A stretch of DNA of 51,065 nucleotides. Origin: Pseudomonadota bacterium (GTDB lineage: Bacteria > Pseudomonadota > Gammaproteobacteria > Burkholderiales > Burkholderiaceae_B). The DNA is taken from contig JAFAEO010000020.1 of the NCBI GenBank assembly GCA_023423975.1, positions 1 through 51,065 of the forward strand. The letters run 5' to 3'. Made by a program: the position numbers and the translations under genes. Below the pieces are notes generated by a model. The model saw only the letters and a program-made list of their open reading frames with translations. It ran no database searches and was not told the origin of the DNA. Shown one piece after another: positions 40,637 to 49,579 of this stretch. Each line of letters starts with the position of its first letter. Within the stretch, counting starts at the first letter, position 1.

Positions 40637-41053
40637 TCAGTCGTGTTGCTTGACAGGCATGCCGTCAGCCTTCCAGGCGCCCATGCCGCCGGCCAGCGAG
40701 TACACGTTTTCGGTGTTCTTGCTGCGCAGCACATCTGCCATTTTGGCCGATTCTCGCCCATTGTCGCATACCAGGATCAGTGGTTTGTTGCGCGGCAGGG
40801 TACTGGCTTTCTGTTCAAAGTCGGCAGCCGGCAGATTGCGCGCAGAAGGAATGGAGCCGCTGCGATAGCTATCGGCGGGACGCAGGTCGACAAACACCGC
40901 GTTTTCACGGTTGACCAGGTTGACCGCGTCTTTAACGCTCAGGCCGGTATTGCCCTTGCCCTGTTTGCGCAGCAGGGGAAAAGCCAGCAGTGCGCCAGAG
41001 ACCAGCAGAAAAATGAGAAAGTAAATCGAGTTCTGATAAAAAAGAAAATCCAC
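40637..41053 (-). CDS. membrane-anchored rhodanese-like protein (YibN-type)
   Basis: The start is placed at GTG 41053, which has AGGA six bases upstream; an in-frame TTG at 41080 has no such site. The 138-residue protein has one N-terminal membrane helix (about residues 9-28, SIYFLIFLLVSGALLAFPLL) and a rhodanese domain with active-site Cys96 in LVCDNGRES and the CH2A-type FVDLRPADSY. It corresponds in place and layout to E. coli YibN. It may move sulfur or pass persulfide; substrate unknown. It heads the grxC-secB-gpsA operon. Confidence 0.88.
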   Translation of the reverse strand: MDFLFYQNSIYFLIFLLVSGALLAFPLLRKQGKGNTGLSVKDAVNLVNRENAVFVDLRPADSYRSGSIPSARNLPAADFEQKASTLPRNKPLILVCDNGRESAKMADVLRSKNTENVYSLAGGMGAWKADGMPVKQHD

Positions 41054-41075
41054 AATGAATCCTGAAAATGCGTTT

Positions 41076-41103
41076 TTCAAACGCTGAATTTACTGATTAT
41101 AAA
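41076..41103 (+). promoter_or_regulatory. candidate gpmA promoter
   Basis: TTCAAA (41076-41081), 16-bp spacer, TATAAA (41098-41103). This gives an untranslated leader of about 125 nt before gpmA, which contains a GC-rich partial inverted repeat near 41161-41184. Confidence 0.4.
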
Positions 41104-41233
41104 ATAGCTCGCCTATTCGCGATAAGACTTCTGTAAAATAGAGGAAAATTAATGGTTGACCCGGGCCGCAGGCACGCGGCGGGCCGATTTTCAACCCGGT
41201 ACAGTTTTTCAGTTTGTCTTGCGGGAATCAATA

Positions 41234-41986
41234 ATGTATAAGCTAGTGTTAATGCGCCATGGCGAAAGCCAGTGGAATCTTGAAAACCGGTTTACCGGCT
41301 GGAAAGACGTCGATCTGACTGAAACCGGTCGCCAGCAAGCCTGGGAAGCCGGCGAGCTGCTCAAAAAAGAAGGCTACACCTTCGATCTGGCATTCACATC
41401 TGTATTAAAGCGCGCGATCCGTACTCTCTGGATTGCACTGGATGCCATGGACGCCATGTATACCCCTGTGCATCCGAGCTGGCGTCTGAATGAACGGCAC
41501 TATGGCGCATTGCAGGGCCTGAACAAAGCGGAAACAGCACAAAAATATGGTGATGAGCAGGTGCTGGTATGGCGCCGGGCCTATGCCATTGCGCCAGAGC
41601 CGCTGGACGGCGATGACGAACGTCATCCGCGCTTTGATGCACGCTATGGTCGCATTGCTCCTGCTGATCTGCCGGCAACAGAATGCCTGAAAGATACCGT
41701 GGAGCGGGTCCTGCCTTTATGGAATGACTCCATAGCGCCAGCGATCAAGGCCGGCCGCAATGTGCTTATTTCAGCTCACGGCAATAGCCTGCGCGCGTTG
41801 ATCAAGCATCTGGATCAGGTCTCTGAAGACGATATTGTCAATCTGAATATCCCTACCGGCCAGCCGCTGGTCTATGAGCTCGATGAGAACCTCAAGCCCA
41901 TTAAACACTACTATCTGGGCGATCAGGAAGCCATCGCTGCGGCCATGGCCGCTGTTGCTGCCCAGGGAAAGGCCAAAAAGGACTGA
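41234..41986 (+). CDS. gpmA: 2,3-bisphosphoglycerate-dependent phosphoglycerate mutase
   Basis: The 250-residue glycolytic/gluconeogenic enzyme interconverts 3- and 2-phosphoglycerate. The start is ATG 41234; the longer frame adds 26 unlikely residues. LMRHGESQWNLENRFTGWKDVDLTE holds the phospho-His (His9) and the loop, ALQGLNKAETAQKYGDEQV and RRAYAIAPEPLD follow, and ISAHGNSLRALIKHL has the second active-site His. It is a single-copy-type dPGM. It takes the divergent position that in E. coli holds the unrelated cofactor-independent mutase gpmM. Confidence 0.97.
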   Translation: MYKLVLMRHGESQWNLENRFTGWKDVDLTETGRQQAWEAGELLKKEGYTFDLAFTSVLKRAIRTLWIALDAMDAMYTPVHPSWRLNERHYGALQGLNKAETAQKYGDEQVLVWRRAYAIAPEPLDGDDERHPRFDARYGRIAPADLPATECLKDTVERVLPLWNDSIAPAIKAGRNVLISAHGNSLRALIKHLDQVSEDDIVNLNIPTGQPLVYELDENLKPIKHYYLGDQEAIAAAMAAVAAQGKAKKD

Positions 41987-42048
41987 CGTGATCCGGGTCT
42001 CGCGCGCGTTGCGTCTTCGGTCTGCATGCCGGTCATAGGGAAGGCATC

Positions 42049-43674
42049 ATGAGTGGGCCCGGTCCTTTGCCGTCATTACGTTTGCTCGGCAGCGCAACGC
42101 TTGCCTGCCTGGTGCTTCTTGCTGGCGGGCAGGCGGGGGCGCAGTCCATTTCTTCGCTGACCAAACAGCAGCAGAACGCCGAGCAGTTGCGCCGGGACCT
42201 TCAGGAAAAAATCACGCAGGTGCAGAAGCGGATCGACGAGTCCGAAAGTGACCGCAAGGATGTCACTGAATCGCTGCGTCAGTCCGAGACCGAAATTTCC
42301 CGGCTCAATGCCAGGCTTGATGACCTGGATAGCCAGCGCGACAAGACCGAGCGGGAGCTGGACGAGTTGCGTCAGGAGCAGGCAGGGCAGCAGGCACTCA
42401 TGGAGCAGCGTCGCCAGGAACTGGCAGAGCAGCTCAAGTCCCAGTACACCCACGGGGTTTCACCCTGGGCTGCGCTGCTCTCGGGCGATGATGCGCAGAA
42501 AATCGGCCGTGACCTGACTTATCTCAGTTATGTGGCCAAGGCACGAGCCCAGGCCGTTGAGGCGCTCAATACCGAAATCGTCCGTCTGGACGCGGTCAAA
42601 AAGAAGGTGGCAGATCACCGGAAAACATTGCAGAAATTGGCTGATGATGCCGAAAAAAGCAAGGCTGATCTCGAGCAGGAAAAACAAAAGCACGCGACGG
42701 TGCTGGCCAGGATAGAGACCGATCTGAAAGCGCGGCGGTCTCAGGCTGGCAAGCTGGCGCGGGATGACAAGCGCCTGAACGTGCTTATCGATGACATTCA
42801 GAGCAGTATTGTGAAGCAGCGCGAAGCCATTCGTCGTGCCGCGATCGAGCGCGAAGCCCGCGAGGCGGCACGACGCAAGGCGTTGCAGCAGGCTCGCGAG
42901 CAGGCCGCTCGTCAGGCCGCCCAGCAGGCGGCACTGGCGGCAAGGCGTGCTGAACAGGCGGCGCGTCAGGCTCAGGCGGCCCGGGAAGCAGAGCAGCGCG
43001 CTTATATGACGGCCGAAGAACAGGCAGAGGCACTACGTCGCGCCCGTGAAAATGCGCCATCTGCCGGCGCAGGTGTAGCACCTTCGCCCGACCTGAATAC
43101 AGCCAACCGCTCTGCGGCAGCGGCACAGGAGCAGTTGGCGCTGGCACGGATACAGCGAGAGAATCTGGAAATCGATCGCGAGAAGGCTCGTCTGGCGCGT
43201 CTGAAAGCTGAAGAGCAAGTGCGGCTGGCTCAGAAAGCACGTGAAGACGAACGCAAGGCCGCAGCAGAGGCCTCGTCAGGCAGCGCCGGCCTGCAGCGCG
43301 GCGCGCCCTGGCCCGTGCGCGGCAGTGTGCAGGGGCGCTTTGGCACGCCACGTCCCGATACGGGTGATGTCTGGCGTGGCATCCTGATTCGGGCTGGTAA
43401 TGGTACGCCGGTCAAGGCGGTTGGCGGCGGCAATGTGGTGTATGCATCATGGATTCAGGGGTTTGGCAATCTCATCATTGTGGATCACCAGAATGGGTAT
43501 CTGAGTGTGTATGGTTACAATCAGAGCCTGAGCAAAAGGGTGGGCGACCGTGTACGCATTGGCGAGACCATTGCTCGTGTCGGCGCTACGGGAGGGCAGG
43601 TTGACCCTGGCCTCTATTTCGAAATCAGACAAGGGTCTACCCCGGTAGATCCTACGAGCTGGCTGGCCCGGTAA
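42049..43674 (+). CDS. EnvC-like murein hydrolase activator
   Basis: The 541-residue exported protein has a signal peptide (about 1-31, ending AGAQ), a long Gln/Glu/Arg-rich coiled coil (about 35-260), an Ala/Arg-rich stretch (about 265-420) and a C-terminal LytM domain (about 430-541). The LytM domain lacks zinc ligands: the usual HxH is LYFE (GLYFEIRQ) and the other His is replaced (VYGYNQS). This is as in E. coli EnvC, which activates amidases AmiA/AmiB at the septum but has no hydrolase activity of its own. It lies after gpmA as in E. coli. GGGAAGG precedes the ATG. Confidence 0.88.
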   Translation: MSGPGPLPSLRLLGSATLACLVLLAGGQAGAQSISSLTKQQQNAEQLRRDLQEKITQVQKRIDESESDRKDVTESLRQSETEISRLNARLDDLDSQRDKTERELDELRQEQAGQQALMEQRRQELAEQLKSQYTHGVSPWAALLSGDDAQKIGRDLTYLSYVAKARAQAVEALNTEIVRLDAVKKKVADHRKTLQKLADDAEKSKADLEQEKQKHATVLARIETDLKARRSQAGKLARDDKRLNVLIDDIQSSIVKQREAIRRAAIEREAREAARRKALQQAREQAARQAAQQAALAARRAEQAARQAQAAREAEQRAYMTAEEQAEALRRARENAPSAGAGVAPSPDLNTANRSAAAAQEQLALARIQRENLEIDREKARLARLKAEEQVRLAQKAREDERKAAAEASSGSAGLQRGAPWPVRGSVQGRFGTPRPDTGDVWRGILIRAGNGTPVKAVGGGNVVYASWIQGFGNLIIVDHQNGYLSVYGYNQSLSKRVGDRVRIGETIARVGATGGQVDPGLYFEIRQGSTPVDPTSWLAR

Positions 43675-43703
43675 CGGTGCCGCGCATTTATCCGGAAGAC
43701 GCT

Positions 43704-45389
43704 ATGAAATTGTTTGCAGTGCGCCAGTTGTCATATGTAATTATCCTCGGGCTGATTCAGGCGAGCATTGCCTATTCGCCGGTGGCATTGTCTCAGCAGA
43801 AGCCGGCCAATCCGGCGCGGCAGATCCCCGCGCCCGAGACTCACGCACCGCTGCCTGCCGAAGAATCATTGCCATTTGCCGAATTGCAGCGCTTTGCGCG
43901 TGTGTATGCCGCGATCAAAAACAGCTACGTAGAGCCCATAGAGGATCAGAAGCTGATTGAGGCCGCGATCAAGGGCATGGTTCAGGATCTGGACCCGCAT
44001 TCGGCCTATCTGGATGAGCTCGAGTATGAGGAAATGCGGGTGTCCACCGATGGCGAGTTTGGTGGTCTGGGCATTGAAATCGGTCCCGAAAAAGGCTTTG
44101 TGAAAATCATTTCGCCCATTGAAGATACGCCAGCGGCCAAGGCCGGCATCATGCCGGGCGACATCATTACCGGCATCAATGGCGAAAGCATGGAAGGTAA
44201 GCCACTGAACGATGTAGTGAAAAACCTCCGCGGAGATGTGGGTACGTCGATCAAACTGTCGGTCAGCCGTCCATCGACGGGCAAGCAGCTGGACTTTGAT
44301 CTGGTGCGTGCGGTGATCAAGGTGCAAAGTGTGCGCAGCAAAATGCTGTCTGATGCCATCGCGTATGTCCGTGTATCGCAGTTCCAGGAGCGTACCGGTC
44401 CCGATCTGGCTACGCACTTAAAACAATTGGACGCCAAGGGCAAGCCCAAAGGCCTGGTGCTTGACTTGCGCAACGATCCGGGCGGGTTATTGACCGGTGC
44501 CATCGGGGTGTCGGCAGCATTTCTTAAGCCCGGCATCAATGTGGTGTCCACCAAGTCCCGCGATGACCAGGATTCCCATGTTTTCAAGGCCGATGCACGG
44601 GACTACGTTCACAATTCGAGTGATTATCTGAAAGACCTGCCGGCCTGGACCAGAACCGTTCCCATGGTGGTATTGATCAACGTTGGTTCGGCATCGGCCG
44701 CGGAAATTGTCGCTGGCGCGCTGCAGGATCACAAGCGGGCCACGGTTATGGGCAACCGCAGTTTCGGCAAGGGTTCGGTCCAGGTTGTCATGCCGCTGGA
44801 CGATAACACCGCGCTCAAGCTGACCACCGCGCGGTACTTTACTCCCTCCGGGCGTTCCATCCAGGCCACCGGCATTGTCCCTGATATCGTGGTGACCGAC
44901 ACCGAAAAAGGCGATCTGTTCAGCTTCCCGCGTGAGGCTGACCTGGCCGAGCATTTGCGCAATGACCAGGCTGGCGAAAACGGTGAAGTCAAGGGTACCA
45001 CCTCCATCAAGCCCGACGAAAAGGCAGAGGACCAGCAAGTCTTTGAATTTGGTTCGGCTGAGGATTTTCAGTTAGCGCAGGCGGTGAATAAACTACTGGG
45101 CAAACCGGTCAAAGGCGGTGCGCCGGTTGCCCCGAAGCAACTGAGTGAAAAGGAAAAACAGGCGGAGAAAAAATCCATTGATGCGGCTTCCGGCAGCATT
45201 AAACCGGGACAGGACCAGGGTGGCAAGCCGGCTAAGGACGAACCTGTTAAGAACAAGCCCGTTAAGCGGGAGCCAGCTGACGCAGATCAGCCTGACAAGG
45301 CCGAACCGTCTGCGCCGTCACCCGCCGAGCGCAAGGCGCCGGCCGATGCGGTCACGCCAGCGGCACCCGCGCAGCCCGCAGGAAAATAG
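43704..45389 (+). CDS. S41-family C-terminal processing protease (CtpA/Prc-type)
   Basis: From ATG 43704 the protein has 561 residues; an in-frame GTG at 43677 would add nine residues before the signal-type helix. An N-terminal helix or signal peptide (about 8-30), a PDZ domain (about 90-170, GGLGIEIGPEKGFVKIISPIEDTPAAKAG) and the peptidase S41 domain (about 175-385) follow. The catalytic Ser is in GSASAAEIVAGALQD, and the Lys is in GNRSFGKGSVQ about 25 residues later. The last ~90 residues are Lys/Pro/Glu/Asp/Ala-rich and low-complexity. It cleaves periplasmic proteins at their C termini and sits 29 bp after the envC-like gene. Confidence 0.92.
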   Translation: MKLFAVRQLSYVIILGLIQASIAYSPVALSQQKPANPARQIPAPETHAPLPAEESLPFAELQRFARVYAAIKNSYVEPIEDQKLIEAAIKGMVQDLDPHSAYLDELEYEEMRVSTDGEFGGLGIEIGPEKGFVKIISPIEDTPAAKAGIMPGDIITGINGESMEGKPLNDVVKNLRGDVGTSIKLSVSRPSTGKQLDFDLVRAVIKVQSVRSKMLSDAIAYVRVSQFQERTGPDLATHLKQLDAKGKPKGLVLDLRNDPGGLLTGAIGVSAAFLKPGINVVSTKSRDDQDSHVFKADARDYVHNSSDYLKDLPAWTRTVPMVVLINVGSASAAEIVAGALQDHKRATVMGNRSFGKGSVQVVMPLDDNTALKLTTARYFTPSGRSIQATGIVPDIVVTDTEKGDLFSFPREADLAEHLRNDQAGENGEVKGTTSIKPDEKAEDQQVFEFGSAEDFQLAQAVNKLLGKPVKGGAPVAPKQLSEKEKQAEKKSIDAASGSIKPGQDQGGKPAKDEPVKNKPVKREPADADQPDKAEPSAPSPAERKAPADAVTPAAPAQPAGK

Positions 45390-45392
45390 CCC

Positions 45393-46148
45393 ATGGATGA
45401 TAACCAGCTGCTGCGCTACGCGCGACATCTGATGCTTGATGCCATTGGCATCGAGGGCCAGGAAAAACTGCTTGCCAGTTCAGTGCTGATCCTCGGGCTC
45501 GGTGGCCTGGGCTCGCCGGTGGCCGCGTATCTTGCCTCGGCCGGCGTGGGTCGGCTGGTGCTGGTGGATGACGATCAGGTGGAACTGTCGAATTTGCAGC
45601 GTCAGATCATTCATACCACCGCGCGTATCGGCCAGAGCAAGGCAGAATCGGCGCTTGCGGCCATCGCGGAGATCAATCCCGATTGCGTGGTGGAAACGGT
45701 CATCGAAAGAGTGGATACCGACAGTCTGGAGCAACTGCTTGCCGGGGTGGATATTATTGTGGATTGCACCGATAATTTTCGTACGCGCCAGGCCATCAAT
45801 GAGGTATGCGTTGCGCAAGCCAAGCCTTTTGTGTCGGGTGCGGCCATCCGGTTCGCCGGCCAGGTGACGGTGTTTGATACGCGCCACGCAGACTCGCCCT
45901 GTTACGCCTGCGCCTTTCCTCCTTCAGATAATTTGCAAACGGACAACTGCGCCACCATGGGCGTTTTTGCGCCGCTGGTCGGCATCATCGGCAGCGTCGA
46001 GGCTGCCGAAACCATCAAAACGCTGCTGGATGCGGGTGACAACCTGCGCGGCCGGCTGATGATGCTCGATGCGCTGTCCATGCAATGGCAAACGCTGCAG
46101 CTGGAGCGCAATCCTGCCTGCCCGGTGTGTGCCGTGCGCGATCTTTAG
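45393..46148 (+). CDS. MoeB/ThiF-family E1-like adenylyltransferase
   Basis: The 251-residue protein activates the C terminus of a sulfur-carrier protein (MoaD or ThiS) as acyl-adenylate. ATP-binding GLGGLGSPVAAYLASAGVG (about 36-54), the Arg finger region LSNLQRQIIHTTARIG, DCTDNF and the TDNCATMGVFAPLVGIIGS segment are present. The zinc cysteines are CYAC (about 170-173) and CPVC near the C terminus. It starts 3 bp after the protease gene stop. Whether it serves molybdopterin or thiamine cannot be decided, as no MoaD/ThiS gene is near. Confidence 0.93.
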   Translation: MDDNQLLRYARHLMLDAIGIEGQEKLLASSVLILGLGGLGSPVAAYLASAGVGRLVLVDDDQVELSNLQRQIIHTTARIGQSKAESALAAIAEINPDCVVETVIERVDTDSLEQLLAGVDIIVDCTDNFRTRQAINEVCVAQAKPFVSGAAIRFAGQVTVFDTRHADSPCYACAFPPSDNLQTDNCATMGVFAPLVGIIGSVEAAETIKTLLDAGDNLRGRLMMLDALSMQWQTLQLERNPACPVCAVRDL

Positions 46149-47926
46149 TTGCCGTCCTGGCTTGCGGATTGCCTGATTAAATTGCACTTGTCATGGGCTG
46201 GAGCCTGCAGCGTGAGTTGCGTGCTGCGCAGTTCATCACGTCTGAAATAATGAATAAGTACTTGCTGCCCGGCCTGGTAACGATCCAGCTGTTTGTCCCA
46301 GTTTGTCGCGTCAATACGCAGGCCGTCCATAGCCAGCAAAATATCACCGGCCGACAAACCTGCCGCGTGCGCTGCGCCGCCTTCAATCACCTGCGCCAGG
46401 CCCGGTTCGCCGCTAGTCGTGGCTCGCATGGTGGCGCCAATGCCTGGAGCGCGGCGCTCGGTCTCCCAGGAAAGGCTGATGCCTTGTTTTTCCAGTAAAG
46501 ATGCCAGAGGCAAATCGGCTGTTTGTTCGGTGGCCGCGTCAATAAATGCGTGTAAATCGACCCCGGTCGCCTGCCTGAGCAGACCGGCAAATTCATCCTC
46601 CTGCAAGCCACGCTGGCGTGACTGGTAAAAACGGCGGCCAAAGCGATCCCATAGCAGACGCATGACATCGTCCAGCGACTTGCGGTTGCCGGTAGCATTG
46701 CGAATGCTCAGATCCAGTGCCAGTGCGACCAGGGATCCTTTTGTGTAGTAGCTGACGATATTGTTGATTGAACTCTCGTCCTGGCGATAATAGCGATTCC
46801 AGGCGTCAAAAGAGCTGTCGGCCACACTTTGCATAAAGCGCCCGGGCGCCCGATGCACCCCGGTAATGGTCTTGGCCAGCAGTCGCAGATAGTCGTTTTC
46901 ATCCACAACACCAGCGCGCAGCAGCATCAGGTCATCGTAGTACGACGTGAATCCTTCGAAAATCCACAGCAGGCTGGTCAGATTGGGCCGGGACAGGTCA
47001 TAGGGAACAAAGGCCTGCGGCTTGATGCGCTTGACATTCCAGGTATGAAAATACTCGTGGCTGACCAGTCCGAGAAAACCCGTATAGCCTTCGCTGCGCT
47101 CATCGTTGCCGATCACGGGCAGATCCTGGCGGGACGCCACCAGCGCCGTAGAGGCGCGATGCTCCAGGCCGCCGTAATCCTTTCCTGTCACGTAAGTCAT
47201 GAACACATAGCGATCGGCGCTATCCAGAAACGGCGCGCGCTGGGTGTGCGGTTCAAAGAAACGGATCTGTGTTTCGCAGATTTTTGCAGTATCGCGTGCA
47301 ATGCGCTTGAAGTCGACGTTGGGCAAAACGCCGGTAAACACCATTTCATGTTTGGCCCCGCATACGGTGAATGTTTCCACATGCGGTGTGCCCATCTCGA
47401 CCGGATGGTCCACCAGGGCATCGTAATCCGGTGCCTCATAGACTCCGAACCGGTGAGGTAGGGTCGTCTGCCGGCCCCGGCGTGCGGGTCGCAGGCTGGT
47501 ATAGACGCGCCAGTGACGGGTGTCACTGCCTGCCTCGATCGTTACCTGGCAGGGTTGTTTTTCGCGACCATGCACTTTCAGAAAAACGCTGGTGCCATTG
47601 AAAAAACCGTGGGTCTGATCCAGATGGGCGCAGCGCACCGATAGATCCCAGGCGTACACCCGATAATTGAGCGTCAGGCGCCGGGAGCAGGGGGCTACTT
47701 GCCAAGTGTGATTGTCCAGTTTTTTAATAGCCAGCGCGGATCTGCCTGTCTTTGCCGTCAGGCTGTGAATATGCCGGGAAAAGTCCCGTATCAGATAGCT
47801 GCCTGGAATCCATGCTGGCAGCGACATAACCTGGCCGCGACGGTCGGGGTTATCAATAGTGACCTGGACATCAAAATAATGAGCGGCGGGGTCGGCGGGC
47901 GTGATCTGATAGGAAACGGAAGGCAT
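46145..47926 (-). CDS. M61-family metallopeptidase with C-terminal PDZ domain
   Basis: The 593-residue protein is of the glycyl-aminopeptidase (M61) type. An N-terminal domain resembling the M1 fold (about 1-180) precedes the zinc site HEYFHTWNVKR (His290, Glu291, His294) with the downstream Glu in WIFEGFTSYYDDL. A PDZ domain (about 490-590, with AGLSAGDILLAMDGL) closes it. No signal peptide is apparent, which suggests a cytoplasmic protein. Its 3' end overlaps the MoeB-like gene by 4 bp as a convergent pair. Confidence 0.92.
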   Translation of the reverse strand: MPSVSYQITPADPAAHYFDVQVTIDNPDRRGQVMSLPAWIPGSYLIRDFSRHIHSLTAKTGRSALAIKKLDNHTWQVAPCSRRLTLNYRVYAWDLSVRCAHLDQTHGFFNGTSVFLKVHGREKQPCQVTIEAGSDTRHWRVYTSLRPARRGRQTTLPHRFGVYEAPDYDALVDHPVEMGTPHVETFTVCGAKHEMVFTGVLPNVDFKRIARDTAKICETQIRFFEPHTQRAPFLDSADRYVFMTYVTGKDYGGLEHRASTALVASRQDLPVIGNDERSEGYTGFLGLVSHEYFHTWNVKRIKPQAFVPYDLSRPNLTSLLWIFEGFTSYYDDLMLLRAGVVDENDYLRLLAKTITGVHRAPGRFMQSVADSSFDAWNRYYRQDESSINNIVSYYTKGSLVALALDLSIRNATGNRKSLDDVMRLLWDRFGRRFYQSRQRGLQEDEFAGLLRQATGVDLHAFIDAATEQTADLPLASLLEKQGISLSWETERRAPGIGATMRATTSGEPGLAQVIEGGAAHAAGLSAGDILLAMDGLRIDATNWDKQLDRYQAGQQVLIHYFRRDELRSTQLTLQAPAHDKCNLIRQSASQDGN

Positions 47927-48063
47927 ACTGACTCGGTAAAAATTGGAGGTGAATTAAGTAACTATAGCAAAAACCGAAGGTTTGTCATTTTTTGACCATT
48001 CAGTGGCTACAATATTCGACACAATTTCAGTGAATATCCGAATACTCACAGGGAGACCAAAGC

Positions 48064-48843
48064 ATGTCAGAAGAATTTGTCTTATCGCGTATCGAAGGCG
48101 CTGTCGGCGTCATTACCATTAATCGTCCCAAGGTCCTGAATGCGCTTAGCAATGAGCTGATGCATGCGCTCAGTCAGGCACTGCTGGCCATGCAGGCAGA
48201 CAGCAATGTCAATGTCATTGTATTGACCGGTTCCGACAAGGCTTTCGCCGCTGGCGCCGATATCTCGGCCATGAAAGACTGGGATTATATGGATGTCTAC
48301 AAGAGCAATTACATCGGCGGTGACTGGGAAACCATGAAAAATGTCATTCGCAAGCCAGTCATTGCGGCAGTTTCAGGTTATGCCCTGGGTGGTGGTTGCG
48401 AGCTGGCCATGATGTGCGATACCATTTATGCGGCCGAAAGTGCGCGCTTCGGTCAACCCGAAATCAAGCTGGGTACCATTCCTGGCCTGGGCGGCACGCA
48501 ACGGCTGACCCGCGCAGTAGGCAAGGCCAAGGCTATGGATCTGGTGCTCACCGGTCGCATGATGGACGCCAAGGAAGCAGAAAGCGCCGGGCTGGTTGCC
48601 CGTGTCCTGCCGGTGGACAATTTTCTCGATGAGGTGATCAAGATCGCACAGGGCATGGCCGGCATGTCGCAAACCACGCTCATGATGGCCAAGGAATGTG
48701 TCAATGTGGCGCTGGAAACAACACTTGAGCAGGGGCTGTTGTTTGAGCGCCGTGTATTTCACGCAACGTTTGCGACAAAGGACCAGAAAGAGGGAATGGA
48801 CGCCTTTGTTGGCAAGCGTGCGCCAGCCTTCAATAATATGTAA
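48064..48843 (+). CDS. enoyl-CoA hydratase (crotonase family)
   Basis: The 259-residue protein is a typical short-chain crotonase that hydrates 2-enoyl-CoA in beta-oxidation. The oxyanion-hole segments are KAFAAGADISAM and YALGGGCELAMMCD; catalytic Glu113 and Glu133 (FGQPEIKLGTIPGLGGTQRL) are both present. AGGGAGA lies 8 bases before the ATG. It stands alone, divergent from the M61 gene. Its fatty-acid partners (thiolase, 3-OH-acyl-CoA dehydrogenase) are not here. Confidence 0.93.
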   Translation: MSEEFVLSRIEGAVGVITINRPKVLNALSNELMHALSQALLAMQADSNVNVIVLTGSDKAFAAGADISAMKDWDYMDVYKSNYIGGDWETMKNVIRKPVIAAVSGYALGGGCELAMMCDTIYAAESARFGQPEIKLGTIPGLGGTQRLTRAVGKAKAMDLVLTGRMMDAKEAESAGLVARVLPVDNFLDEVIKIAQGMAGMSQTTLMMAKECVNVALETTLEQGLLFERRVFHATFATKDQKEGMDAFVGKRAPAFNNM

Positions 48844-48860
48844 GAAAACGTCCCCGCGTC

Positions 48861-48890
48861 TTGCCTATGACTTGAAATATACGATATACT
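48861..48890 (+). promoter_or_regulatory. candidate atp operon promoter
   Basis: TTGCCT (48861-48866), 18-bp spacer, TATACT (48885-48890), 77 bp before the atpI start. The promoter lies between CCCCGCG (48852-48858) and its reverse complement CGCGGGG (48930-48936). Confidence 0.45.
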
Positions 48891-48967
48891 TCTATGGCTT
48901 AACTGAATGCTAAAAACCGTTATGAACGGCGCGGGGGCTTTACTTTACTTATGAATCATCCATCGGC

Positions 48968-49552
48968 ATGAGTCATCAAACGGGAGCTACCGAACCAGAT
49001 CGTACGAAGCATTTGCCGGAAAGGTCGGTTTCGCAGTCCGGGGTGTCCACAGATGCGCCCGTTGCCAATAACCAACACACTGCAGTAGGAAAGGCTGCGC
49101 CGGTAATGTCAGAAAAAGCACAAACAACGCCACAGGAAGCGCGTCCACTGAGCCTGACTCCACAAGAGCGGGCCAGAATGAACGCAAGGGCGGCAAGGGG
49201 CCTGGTTAATCTGGTGCTGGCGCAAGCGGCGTTGCTGCTGGTGACAGCACTGATAAGCTGGCTTGTCGCGGGGGGCTATGCAGCGCTATCGGCGCTGGCC
49301 GGGGGGTTGATTTATCTGATCCCATCCTCGTTCGCTGCTCTTCATATGCTTGTAAAGATTTACAGTCAGGCTAATGCCGGTGCGCTTACGTTCTTCTGGA
49401 CGCAAGCGCTGAAGATTGGCGGCACGCTGGCATTGCTGGCCCTGGTGGTCAGGTTCGCGGGAACCTACCTTGTCTGGCCTGCGTTGCTGATAGGGCTTGT
49501 TGTTGTATTGAAGGGGTATGTCCTGCTGCTTGTGTTGAATAAACTCAGGTAG
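48968..49552 (+). CDS. atpI: ATP synthase subunit I (assembly/membrane protein)
   Basis: The 194-residue frame has an unusually long hydrophilic, low-complexity N terminus (about 75 residues) before four hydrophobic helices (about 78-98, 103-125, 140-162, 165-185), the AtpI/ATP-synthase subunit I pattern. A shorter protein from ATG 49106 (148 residues) is possible. Position upstream of atpB supports the call. AtpI helps c-ring assembly or ion supply in some species. The start is ATGA-linked to a tiny upstream frame at 48951-48971. Confidence 0.85.
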   Translation: MSHQTGATEPDRTKHLPERSVSQSGVSTDAPVANNQHTAVGKAAPVMSEKAQTTPQEARPLSLTPQERARMNARAARGLVNLVLAQAALLLVTALISWLVAGGYAALSALAGGLIYLIPSSFAALHMLVKIYSQANAGALTFFWTQALKIGGTLALLALVVRFAGTYLVWPALLIGLVVVLKGYVLLLVLNKLR

Positions 49553-49579
49553 TCAGACATAAATGGGATAAATCAAAAT

